NCBI GenBank assembly: GCA_963920765.1
Contig: OY987250.1
Coordinates: 8,742,001-8,806,000 of the forward strand
Length of the DNA: 64,000 nucleotides
Reading direction: 5' to 3'
DNA from: Ulota crispa
Taxonomy: Eukaryota > Streptophyta > Bryopsida > Orthotrichales > Orthotrichaceae
In this document: positions 12,545-23,040 of the stretch, piece after piece
Position numbering within the stretch: position 1 is the first letter of the stretch
Layout: the number at the start of each line of letters is the position of its first letter
Program-made: the position numbers and the translations under genes
The notes under the pieces: generated by a model
Databases searched by the model: none
What the model was told of the DNA's origin: nothing
The model's input: the letters and a program-made list of their open reading frames with translations, nothing else

Positions 12545-12908
12545 TTAACCCCTAAAGCTAGGCTAGTCACCATGACTCCCCTTTATAGTAGCACTATAGT
12601 GGTGTGGCAAGTGCCCACACATTATAACACTATTTCCAAAAGTTGCAAGAGTCAACAATGCGTGCAATTCTCATGAAAATTGTAAGAAGGATAGTAAGGG
12701 ACCTAACACCATGCTCATGAATCTTCTCACAATTTGGATTACCTAATAAAATGTGTGCATTCTATAAGATTGTTCTTTGCCTTTCATGATAAACCATGTC
12801 TCCAAGATCACAAAAAAGTTAAATGAAAAACAAATTTACTCTATCCTATAGAGTATTTTTTTGATATACAACAAATGAAAACCGTCCACCTTGGCGTTTA
12901 TGGGTTAA
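12545..12908 (-). mobile_element. F-family TTAA element, inverted copy
   Basis: TTAA at 12545-12548 and 12905-12908, 364 bp, in reverse orientation to the copy at 40784. Shared words on the minus strand include GTGAGAAGATTCA and TGTTAGGTCCC, and the CCATAAACGCCAAGG left end. No coding potential. Confidence 0.65.
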
Positions 12909-12987
12909 TAATGATCTTACAATGACATTTCAAAAACTTCAAAAGTACCTTCCAAAAACAAGATAAGTACCCTTGTGTACTTAGGGG

Positions 12988-13721
12988 TTAACCCCTAAAT
13001 CCTTGAGTGTCCCCGTGGGGGACAAATGAGATTTCGGGCAGGTGCCTATGACTAAACTACTTTGCATGATTTTTTGAAACTTTTATGGAAGATGGGGAAT
13101 TCAAAGATCCGTGTGCAAATCTTAATTTTTTTTCATTTTGACATTTTTTGAAGAAGTAAAAAATGAATTTCTGAATTTTTTTGGAGATGGGGCAGTCTAG
13201 GCAGCCCAAAAACTTTTATAAATTTACATTTTTTTGAAATAAAAATCTGAAATTGGTTCTTTGAGTTTACATATACATGGGAAGCTTTGAATCACTCGTT
13301 TCCAATAAATGAAATGAAAGTTATGAGGACTTCTAGTTAACTGTTAGATATGGAGCCATATCTACCAGTTAACTAAAAGTCCTCAAAACTTTCATTTCAT
13401 TTATTGGAAACGAGTGATTCAAAGCTTCCCATGTATATGTAAACTCAAAGAACCAATTTCAGATTTTTATTTCAAAAAAATGTAAATTTATAAAAGTTTT
13501 TGGGCTGCCTAGACTGCCCCATCTCCAAAAAAATTCAGAAATTCATTTCTTACTTCTTCAAAAAATGTCAAAATGAAAAAAAATTAAGATTTGCACACGG
13601 ATCTTTGAATTCCCCATCTTCCATAAAAGTTTCAAAAAATCACACAAAGTAGTTTAGTCATAGGTACCTGCCCGAAATCTCATTTGTCCCCCGAGGGGAC
13701 ACTCAAAGATTTAGGGATTAA
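12988..13721. mobile_element. Foldback TTAA element FB1 (near-perfect 360-bp arms)
   Basis: TTAA flanks (12988-12991, 13718-13721). The two halves are almost exact reverse complements around a short loop near 13340-13370 (GATATGGAGCCATATC). Each arm corresponds to the right half of an A element: the words ATGATTTTTTGAAAC, GAATTCAAAGATC and AAAGTTATGAG appear in both arms in mirror order. A transcript through it would form a dsRNA stem of about 360 bp. It contains no ORF of interest. Confidence 0.85.
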
Positions 13722-14904
13722 AACATCTTTGACAATGACACAACCTACAAGTAAATCATTTCTTACTGCATAAGTTATTTCAATGACTGCACCTCACACT
13801 AACAGTGTTAACTTGCACTAGTTAAATAAATAAGCAAATTTGCAACACATCCTAATAAGGTACTTTATAATAATTTAAATAAATTTGATACACTATAGGT
13901 TGCAATATTAAGAATCATCTCGAATACTATGATTGAAGTGGGCAACATTTTGAAAAGATCTTGTGTGCATACATCCTTAAAAAAGAAAGTGTGAAGAATG
14001 TCACGTGACAGAGGTAATGCCAACAAGTTGCTCCTAGAGGGACAACAAAAGGTTATAACACAACTCTACTTGGAGAACAAGGACAAGAGACATGCCACAT
14101 CATTCCACCTTCCCATTGATTAGATAGTATTCACACTAATTTGACAACATTCACCCAAATTAGTGCGAAGGAGTCTTGCACTAACTAAATTAACTTATAT
14201 AGTCTTTCATATCATTTCTAACGGCATTTATCAGATATCTAGGTTTATGCAAGTCTTAAGTTTAAAATTAAAATTACACTTGCATTGTAAACAGTTGACA
14301 TTACAACTCATGGATCCCCACATGACATGATTCTATTTCACCCAAAGAAACTGCCAGGGTGTGTTCACTACCAAAGTGATTTAGCAAGCGTCTCCACATT
14401 TCACAATCTTCAAAAGTTCATCAACACACACGTAAACGCTGAAATGAGCAATAAAAAGACCCAATCACGTCTCAAAAATAAATTACGGACTCTAATGCCC
14501 CTCTTCAAAAAGCAGCCATTCACCAGCACCAGATACTCAGATCTCTCCTGTAGTTGCAGTAAAAACCATGCTAATCACTGCTTAGATTAAACATGCTCCT
14601 ACATATCCATATGTGGATTGAAACAAGCCAATCCACTGAAAGTCTTAATGCTGCCACTGTGCTCATTCTAGAGAAAGAGGGAGAATTTCATCGTGCAAGT
14701 CGTCATCATCTAAATGCATTTCCAAATGTACAAAATACCTGAATAGCACAAGGATTGTTGCTGTTGTTGATGTCATTAAACTCAGGTTCATGTTTTTATT
14801 CCTCGGTGTCCTCAGCTTCAAGAATTCCTTGCCTCTCGCAGCAAAGAATAAACACGGAAAAATATTTCAAGTTCAGTTGTTGTAATGGGACGCCAGCTCA
14901 ACAA
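13722..14904. other. 3' flank of FTSH4 and intergenic DNA
   Basis: Contains the presumed 3' untranslated region and poly(A) region of the minus-strand FTSH4 gene in its right part (about 14.6-14.9 kb). The ORFs at 14.33-15.07 kb on the plus strand overlap the 3' end of that gene and look like chance frames. Nothing else recognised. Confidence 0.5.
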
Positions 14905-17900
14905 TCAAGGTCCAGCAGGTGCAGCAGACTTCGTTTTTGCCGAGGCAGCGGCAGCCACAGCCGCAGCTGCGTTGGCTGCTGTCTGGGCAGCAGACGTGGT
15001 AAGTGGCTGAGGGTTGGGAAGAGAAATATTAGGTTTATTAGTTTGCTCCTTCACTTGCGCCAGTAGAGCTTTGATTTCTACAGCAGTCATGGTTTCACGT
15101 TCCAGTAGAGTGGCTGCCAAAGTGTGGAGCTCGCGTTGATGTGAAGTAAGAATTCGTTTTGCATTCTCGTAAGCAGTCTGCAGAAGTTCACGGACTTCAC
15201 TTTCAACAAGAAGCCGGGTGTCTGTGCTCATGGATTTTCCATCGTCTTCGTAATTGTGAGCAACCACGCCAACTGCTTTGCTCATTCCATACTTCGTTAC
15301 CATTTCTCGAGCTAACCTTGTTGCTTGAATAATGTCTGAAGAAGCACCAGATGTCACCTGGAGAATACACAATTTATCAATATGCTTAGCATAATAGTCC
15401 TTCTACTCAGCAGCAAATATGTCAGTAGTAAGGGATGACTGGAGCTTTACGTACAAGGAACCACTGCAGTGTACAAATTCACAATATTCCGCAGGGATGG
15501 GAATATGAAAAAATAGGAGACATGGAAATCATAGATAGTGTTATTGAAAGAGAACAACAGGAAGAAATATGGAAACATTTTATACCTCTCCTTCTCCAAA
15601 CACAAGTTCCTCAGCAACTCGCCCACCCATGCATACATCCAGACGTGCAAGCATCTGCTTGCGTGAGAAACTAGTTTCGTCCTTGTCAGGCAGCTGGGTG
15701 ACCATACCGAGAGCCATACCCCTCGGTACAATCGTAGCCTTGTGCACTGGTAAAGCGGCGTCGGTGAAAATGGCAACAAGTGCATGGCCCCCTTCATGAT
15801 AAGCAGTGAGCCGCCTAGACTCCTCTGATATCACTGCAGATTTGCGCTCGCTTCCCATCATGATTTTGTCCTTGGCAAACTCCAAATCCACCATGCTCAC
15901 ATCCTTCTGTCCATCCATGGCAGCCTTCAAAGCCGCTACATTGATAAGGTTGGCCAAGTCAGCGCCTGAAAATCCAGGGGTTCCACGAGCGATGATGGAC
16001 AGGTCGACATCTTCAGATTTTGGTACCTGCAAATTTACTTTGTCAGCAAAGGATATACTAGTGATGACGTCCAGTTACAGTTTGAACACGACTAACGATT
16101 TTACAGATATTTCATCTTGCGAGAAGCAGCTGTTCTTTCTCAAAGCCATTTCATTCAGTGCTTTAGATAAACAATAGGTGGGCATTCAGGTACAGGTAAG
16201 AAAGAGGATAAACTTGAACATGCAGCGGAAAAACAGAAAGGAGAGAAAAACAATCAAGCACCTTGCTCATGTGTGCTTCCAATATTTGGCGACGTCCTTC
16301 AACATCAGGGTTAGGGACCACAACATGCCGATCAAAGCGACCGGGTCGCACCAATGCTTTGTCGAGGGATTCAGGAAAATTTGTTGCAGCAATAACAATA
16401 ATTCCTTCGTTCTGTTTAAAACCATCCAACTCCACAAGCATCTGATTCAACGTCATCTTCATATATTGCTGGTCTTTAGGGTTTCTACTCCCTCCAATCG
16501 CATCAATCTCATCCATGAAAATAATGCACGGTGCCCTGCAACAGGTCAGGATTGGATGTGATTAGCAACAAGCGTGCTACTTAGCAAGAACGCTGTCTAA
16601 AATCCTCGAATCTCTCAACTTGTAAAGGAAAATTATAGCAAAATACTCCAAAAACTACCACCCAAGCTTTTAGAAGCAACAAAATTAAGGGATAGCTTAG
16701 ACAACAAACGAGACGCCAAAGAGATTTACGAGAGAGGCTGATGGAAGGAAGATGCACAAACGCAGGTAGTAAACTTTCTTGGCTACAATAATGAATCATA
16801 GAGCAAGATATTGCATACCGTTTCTTTGCTGCAGCAAACAAATCCCGCACTCGTCGCGCACCAACACCCACAAACATCTCCTCAAATTCACTTCCACTAC
16901 AATAGAAGAAAGGAACTCCAGCTTCCCCAGCTATAGCCCTGGCGAGCATGGTCTTTCCTGTACCAGGCGGGCCAACCAACAGCACCCCCTTCGGCAGCTT
17001 ACCACCTAACCTAGTAAATCTCTGCATGCAGACAGGCACGTTCAATCAGCCTCAACAAAAGGGCATAACATCCACACACATATGCCACCATGCCCATGAA
17101 TCAACTACAACGTACCTCAGGATCCCGTAAGTAGTGAACAATTTCTTCAAGTTCAGCTTTTGCTTCATCCACGCCTTTCACATCACTGAATTTAGTACTT
17201 GACTCCATGCTTGGCTGTACTTCTTCATTCAAGCCCAGACCTGCGACCATAAAATAATAATATCTATGTGAATGCACTCCCTTGCGGATGCTCAAACAAT
17301 ATACTTCAGAGAATTGAGTTGACGACCATCAAGATGTTTAGTGATCTACCTTTCCCAATTCCACGGTCTTCAATCAAAGCTCCAACACCCGATATCAACA
17401 AGAAACCAAGGGCTAAGGTGCGCAGTGTTCGCCAAGCCTGTACTTTAAGTCCTCCTTCTGCAGTGACCATGTGAATGGGAGCTTGTGGAGTCCCTAGCAG
17501 TCCCTCCTTTGTTAACACCCCCGCACTTCCAAGCATGGGAGCTGCTGCTGCTGCTGATGCCATGTTAAAACTGGGCTCAGAAGACGCTCCACCGACAGAT
17601 GCTGCTGCTCCTGCTTGCCAAGAACCTTAGCGTTTTGAGAAACCAGGATAATCAAACAACACACACACACTGCCAATAAGAAGTAACAAACAAGAGAGTC
17701 ATAACATCGAGACAATATAATAGCAGATAAGGCCAGAAACAGAAACAATTTCCTACACTTGTTTACCTGTCCCATATGCCATTGAACAGCACAGGCCTCG
17801 CTGCTGAACAAAAAGGTTCAGATTCAACCTCACGGTCACATCCAAGCATGTACCATGACAAAAAATGTTATGAACTATAAGGAACACAACAGGAATTCAA

Positions 17901-18225
17901 ACAAAAAATGCCAGTGATTACCTCGTTGTAGGGTTTTTAATAAGGCACTCTCGTCGAGCCTGTCGACCTTCACCAAAGCTTTCACATACTCTGCAATAGC
18001 AGCAGAGCTGAAGTGTGGGAGAGGACGACTTTCAAACCATCGAATCACACTTTCCGGGTCCACTCTGTTCAATTGCCGCAACAAAGCCACTTGCTTATCC
18101 TCAGAATCCAACCTACTTCCAATTTCTGCTTGTTCCAACCTGCGAGCAAAGTTGCCGGTGAAACTAGAAATGTGCTTTCTTTGTCCGCTCAACAACGTTC
18201 GACCTGCAAAAGACAAACGCATCAT
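14905..18225 (-). CDS. FTSH4: Mitochondrial i-AAA zinc protease, FTSH4 type (split gene)
   Basis: ATP-dependent metalloprotease of the mitochondrial inner membrane that degrades misfolded membrane proteins, acting on the intermembrane-space side. Coding exons in transcript order: 18225-17922, a probable micro-exon 17796-17767, then 17610-17350, 17240-17116, 17021-16819, 16535-16262, 16026-15586, 15357-14905. Phases agree at every junction, giving 696 aa (686 without the micro-exon) against roughly 717 in Arabidopsis FTSH4. The start [12 protein letters not shown] begins a basic, Ser/Arg-rich presequence. Visible features: membrane segment about 177-191, Walker A GPPGTGKT 257-264, Walker B IIFMDE about 312-317, arginine-finger region PGRFDRH, zinc site HEGGH about 476-480, and an Ala-rich tail typical of plant FTSH4. 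No lesion seen. Function is inferred from very high family similarity. Confidence 0.93.
17767..17796 (-). other. FTSH4: Probable 30-nt micro-exon of FTSH4
   Basis: On the minus strand an AG acceptor precedes GCCTGTGC and a CAG-GTAAAC donor follows TATGGGACAG. The 30 nt preserve the frame and would add the ten residues [10 protein letters not shown] after LKTLQRG. Joining the flanking exons directly is also in frame, so the sequence alone cannot say whether it is constitutive, alternative or unused. Other AG sites nearby give 34 or 37 nt and would break the frame. Confidence 0.45.
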
Positions 18226-19740
18226 ACCATCAACAACTGCACAAAAAATAAAGCATAGATTCAAACAACTAACATTATCAAAACACTACATTAAAATGAA
18301 TCAAACAATGTAAATATTACCCTCCACCTTAAAAACTGTCCAAATTCCAAAGATATCCCAAGGTGTCGACCAAAAGTACTCCTTGGAAGAGAAAATTAGG
18401 TCGTGAAATAACCATAGACGAGCGATGATCTACAACGAAGGCATTTTATCTAAAGATAAAGAGCTGTTTTTCAGTAAAGTGACTCCCTTAAACCCTAGAA
18501 AGACAAAAGGCAACCAGCCAGAAACCCTGGCTTCAGTATTTTCAACTAAAAAAGTCCGGCACATAAAAGCTCACGAGACATCAATCTACTCCCAAGCCAT
18601 GAAAAGCTTCACTAAACCAAAATTGTCAACAATCACCTTCATTTTGAAAACTCGGAGCCTGCGAACGAAGCCGATTCAGTGACAACTTCAAGTGACTCCC
18701 GAGTCCTGCCAAAGCATTCGATTTCGCCATTTGCTTTGCAACATGACCACCCTGCCACATCATCGACCTTTCTTCAAATCAAAGAAAAAACAAAATCCTC
18801 GAAAAACGAGATACCAAAACCTCACTTTGAAAACAAAAATCCACAATACAAGATTCGATAATCGTAGCTATTTCACCAGACTCGTCGTCGACCACACCGA
18901 ACTTAGAAATCACAACTGATGATTCAATTAAAAACACAATTAAAATATTCCAAAAAACTCGAGTTGAAGAAAACCACAAGACACTCAAAATCGCCAGTCT
19001 CTTAAATCTTAAACAAATATGCACAAACGAATACAAGCCACTTCAACATCTGATCAAACGCAGGTTTTAGGTTATCTACCAAAAAAGACTCTGACCATCC
19101 AGGATTCAAATAACACGTTACTTGATGCGATAAAAATCCTCAACAATAGAAATAAAAAATTCATCAAACAAGGATCATGCTCAGAAAGCGATCAACTTAG
19201 CCACAAAATCTTTCAGAGAAGAATAGCGGTAAAGACTAACCTCCTGCATCAATTGTAGCCACACCATTTTCAGAAGAAAGCCACGTCCTCGTTTGATTTT
19301 CTTCTCGACTCGAATCAAGTTTCTTAGTGCTCTCCGGTGTCGGAAATACAGAACATGAGATCAAACCGCATGATCAATACAACCTGTTACTTTTTGTTTT
19401 TCTTCCTGTTTTTTCAATGTATAAAACCCTAGCTTGCTTGTGTCGAGTGCTCTGATGCCTCAGCAGCTCAATTGATCACGAATCTCGATCTGCAGTAGTT
19501 GGAGTATGTCTATGGCAAGGGGATGAGTGAGGTCGGCAATTCGGAGGTCCTGGGAATTGCGAGCGAGCCCCGCGACGAGCACATCTGCCAGGGCTCCCGA
19601 TTCGGAAGAGCGTTCACAAGGAAGAGGAGGGTCACCTACGCAAGCAGAGGAAACCCTAATGGATGAATGAATGATTTCGCAAGCATCCAGTACCATTCAT
19701 TCATGGATGGATAAGAGTCTGTAAGCGTCAACTTTTTCAG
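18226..19740 (-). promoter_or_regulatory. FTSH4 5' leader and promoter, with likely leader intron
   Basis: Upstream of the ATG on the minus strand is a possible acceptor TTGTGCAG (about 18241). Near 19233-19240 a CAGGAG-GTTAGT donor follows a short exon-like stretch, so a leader intron of about 1 kb is plausible. Its mini-ORF starting ATGGTGTGG does not join in frame, so it is probably untranslated. The telo-box-like words AAACCCTA (about 19424 and 19650) and a TATA-like TATAAAA near 19420 lie in the promoter area. The transcription start is not determined. Confidence 0.45.
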
Positions 19741-20781
19741 GTGACTCACGTCGCAATTCACCTTTATAAATTCTCTAGTGATCAGCGAGGTGACTCACCT
19801 CTGGAATTCACTCCTAACGTGATTCATGTGAGGATTGAACTTCAGAAACTCATTTTTGTAACTTTGTGGGGCTCATTCACCTGTGTTCTCAAATTCGGAA
19901 ACTTCTTTCACAAAAACTTCCGTAAACTCGCAGGTGTCTCAGACTTTGCTCGTGTGAGGAAACAAACAATTCATTGGTGAGCGGAGATCCTGTGAGGTGA
20001 GAAGTTCAAAGGCCAAATTTTATGTTTGAAACCCCCTATTGATATGAAAGTCCAAGCCTCAAGGATCAACTTTGAGTCACTATAGTTGACCACAACAAAA
20101 ATGTGGAAATTAATGTTGACTAGTGTGGCCTTGTGTCGTTGGCCTAATTTTGCACCCCCCATGTCATCTTCTCATGCCATCTGTGGTTAAACTTGTACTT
20201 TACTTTAGTTAAACTTGTTCTCTACTTTATTTTTAAGTGGACATCCAAATTTTGCTTTAGTTAAACTTATATTCTACCCTGTTTTTACATAGAACTTGTC
20301 TTTGGTCAACTAGTAATTTTCTAAATTTTTAATCCATAAAAAACTTTGAAATTCAATAACTTTCTCACTCTATGCCCAAATGCCACGAAACCAAGCTCAT
20401 GCACCCCTCCTTGTTGAGAGCTTTCCAATGGTACCAAGCATGCAACAAGGGGACACATGGTCTGGGAGATCTCAATGTGACAAACAAACATCCAAACAAA
20501 CAAACAAACAAACAAACAACTTGATTTAAGGTATAGATTCCAATATCGATTCCAAATTGACCCAAATGTAGTCTTGGAATATTATTGAATTTGGTATTAG
20601 AATTCATATTTAAAGATCTAAATATACATGCTCCTAGATTCTAACTTAGGAAATTAATTGTATTCTAATGATTGTGAATTCATCACTGATTCAGGTAATG
20701 TAACTATCATCTTGGTTCTGTGTTGATTAGTCACAAGTCAACTTTGAGTCACTATAGTTGACCTCAACAAAAATGTGGAAT
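19741..20781. other. Intergenic; contains an empty-site reference repeat
   Basis: No gene. The segment 20058-20130 (TTTGAGTCACTATAGTTGAC, then ATGTGGAAATTAATGTTGAC) is repeated at 20730-20785, where a TTAA element interrupts it. Direct GTGACTCAC words occur at about 19741 and 19790. Nothing else is recognised apart from the AAAC microsatellite. Confidence 0.5.
20480..20520. repeat. (AAAC)n microsatellite
   Basis: About ten AAAC-type units with one interruption (CATCC). Apparent ORFs on the minus strand through it (repeating VCLF) are repeat artefacts. Confidence 0.9.
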
Positions 20782-21554
20782 TTAACCCCTTAGGGATCAA
20801 AGAGCCCAAAATGGTCAAAGGGGGTGCTTGGAGGTGTGAAAGTATGCAAAAGAGGCATTTTTAGCTCAAATATTGGTCTGCCACTCAAGTCCAAATGGAG
20901 TTGCTAGTTCAAGAAAACAAATTTGATCGCCTTGTTGATCCTTGAAGCGCCTCCTTTGCTCTAGATTCTACATGGAATATGGAAAATATTCTTTTTGTTT
21001 GATAATTAGGAGAAGAATGTCTTTGGGCAAACAAAGGGAGCGGCTTAAGGAGCGGATGGGATGGGTGCTCTCATGTCTTGTATTGTACAAGGGAGAAATT
21101 TGGTGATGTGTCACTTTTTTTTTTTCTTGATTTGGGTAAGGTTTTATAGCTCCAAAGTAAGGAGATAGTGGAATCTAGCTACTTTGAATGACCATATCTT
21201 TTGGAATTTTTTCCATATGTGGAGTATTTTTTTCCATCAAGTGTAGCAAGACACAATCTCATGGGAGCAGCCATTAGGTAAATCTTTTTTTGAGAAAATA
21301 TTACATGAAAGTTCAAAATCCATATTTTGAACTATTACGCAAATTGGAAAATATGATCTCAACAGTGGGGATTTTGCAAATTTACTTGAATTTGAAATCA
21401 AATTGGTTGAAAAATTTTGATTTATAGTTGGGTATAGAATGACTAGTTTGGATTATGTGATTACTTGTTCAACTTTCCAAAAACTTGGGGAATGTGTTGA
21501 AGGTTTCATGTTAAAGGTATGTTGAATTTTCTTAGCAAGACCCTTAGGGATTAA
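20782..21554 (+). mobile_element. TTAA element abutting foldback FB2
   Basis: Left end TTAACCCCTTAGGGATCAAAG, right end GACCCTTAGGGATTAA. The left flank ATGTGGAAT is the interrupted form of the sequence at about 20105-20120. The right TTAA (21551-21554) is shared with the foldback that follows, so the two elements sit head to tail at one site. Confidence 0.65.
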
Positions 21555-22270
21555 CCCCTCAAGGCTTAGGAAATGTTTTTTGAGCTGTGTAGTGACTTTG
21601 GGCAGGTCACTACAAATGGATTTTGCATTTGTTTATTTATTTATTTTCACTCATGAAGTACCCAAGGAGTAGCTTTAAGGTCCGACAATTTTCAAAACTT
21701 TGGACTACATGGTTCAAAAATTATTGCTTGAATTGTTGTTTTCTTTGCTCGTCAGGGCAGCCCAGGCAGCTCAAAAACTTCTTTACAAATTACATTTCAA
21801 ATTTGGTTTTTTTTAAAATTGGTTCTTTAGATCTATATATAGGTGGGAAGCTTTGAATCATTCAATTTCCATTAGTGAGATGAAACTTATGAGAAGTTTT
21901 AGTTTGCGGGTAGGTAGACTCCATACCTACCCGCAAACTAAAACTGCTCATAAGCTTCATCTCACTAATGGAAATTGAATGATTCAAAGCTTCCCACCTA
22001 TATATAGATCTAAAGAACCAATTTTAAAAAAAACCAAATTTGAGTTTTTGAGTTGCTTGGATTGCCTTGATGAGCAAAGAAAACAACAATTCATGCAATA
22101 ACTTTTGAACCATGTAGTTTAAAGTTATGAAAATTGTTGGACCTTAAAACTACTCCTTGGGTACTTCATGTGTGAAAATGAAATAAAAACAAATGCAAAA
22201 CCCATTTATAGTGACCTGCCCAAAGTCACTACACAGCTCAAAAAACGTTGGCTAGGCCTTGAGGGGTTAA
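21551..22270. mobile_element. Foldback TTAA element FB2
   Basis: TTAA at 21551-21554 and 22267-22270, termini CCCCTCAAGG and CCTTGAGGGG. The halves are reverse complements around about 21910-21930 (GCGGGTAGGTA-GACTCC-ATACCTACCCGC). Arms of about 350 bp carry the A-element right-half words, such as AAAGCTTCCCACC and the CTCGTCAGGGCAGCCC-type stretch. One arm retains an ORF-like frame by chance. Confidence 0.82.
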
Positions 22271-22683
22271 TGTTAATCCCAGTATCAATTCCAAATTGAC
22301 CCAAATGTAATGTTGAAACATCAATGATTTCTAATTTTGATTTTTTTTCATAAATATCCAAAAACTATGTGTTACTACTCCTTAGTGAGGTGGAAAAAGA
22401 ATAAAAAAGAAAGAGAAAAAGTAAAGAGTGCATGATGTCACTCCTCCAGCCCCTATGATTGACTCACTTCATCTTGCAAAGCAAACTTTCCCACTACGAC
22501 GACCCCCATTCACACTTCATTCCCTCGCAAATTCACTCGCCACTGTTGCAGATTTCTGCTCTCTCGATGCTGCAGCTCGTCGTGACCGTCACGTTCAATT
22601 GCTCAGCCATCATCAAGTGTAGTTCTCTCAAACCTTCCTCCAGCAACCCCCCGCACAACAACGTCTACAAATCGAGCTCCGGA
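22271..22683 (+). promoter_or_regulatory. Likely MEMB11 promoter and distal leader
   Basis: The composition shifts from AT-rich repeat DNA to a more balanced, CT-rich sequence from about 22430 (CTCTCTCGATGC, CTCAAACCTTCC), as is common in plant leaders. ORFs of 64-80 codons here overlap each other and have no family features, so none is called. A transcription start in this region is an inference. Confidence 0.35.
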
Positions 22684-23040
22684 GTTCGAGATCACTCTTA
22701 ACATTGCAGAGATACATAAGCTCGTTAATTGCTCCTCCGCAATTTCGAAGCCTGGAGATCCTTACGGTACGAATTAGGGTTTAGAGCTGACCATTATATT
22801 GCTCTCGGGCTGTGGAGGTCGAGATCATTCTTAACATTGCTCAGAGACATAAGCTTGTTAATTACTCCTCCGCAATTTCGAACTTTGGAGCCCTTTACGT
22901 CACGAGTTAGGGTTTAGAGCGCATTTTGAGATTGCTCACAGGCTGTGGAATTCGAGACAATTCTCAACATCACTGATAGACATAAGCTTGACAATTGCGG
23001 AGGAGCCCGAACCTTTTGTGAATAATTAGGGTTTCACGAG
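22684..23040 (+). repeat. 133-bp tandem triplication in the MEMB11 leader
   Basis: Three direct copies start at about 22684, 22817 and 22950. The anchor TCGAG recurs at exactly 133-bp spacing. The word TTAGGG recurs at 22774, 22907 and 23026, so the last copy is 14 bp shorter. Each copy has TTAACATTG- or TCAACATC-like sequence, CATAAGCT and ATTAGGGTTT or GTTAGGGTTT (a telo-box complement). The third copy ends directly at the start codon. Duplicated promoter or leader elements are therefore stacked before the gene. Confidence 0.85.

Noticed and set aside
14755..15066. 103-codon plus-strand ORF with Cys/Ser-rich product
   Set aside because: Antisense shadow of the Ala-rich tail of FTSH4.
20321..20607. 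Minus-strand ORFs with VCLFVCLF repeats
   Set aside because: Translation of the (AAAC)n microsatellite.
22428..22701. ORFs of 64 and 80 codons upstream of MEMB11
   Set aside because: They overlap in two frames in the presumed promoter/leader and have no family features. An upstream ORF role is possible but unsupported.
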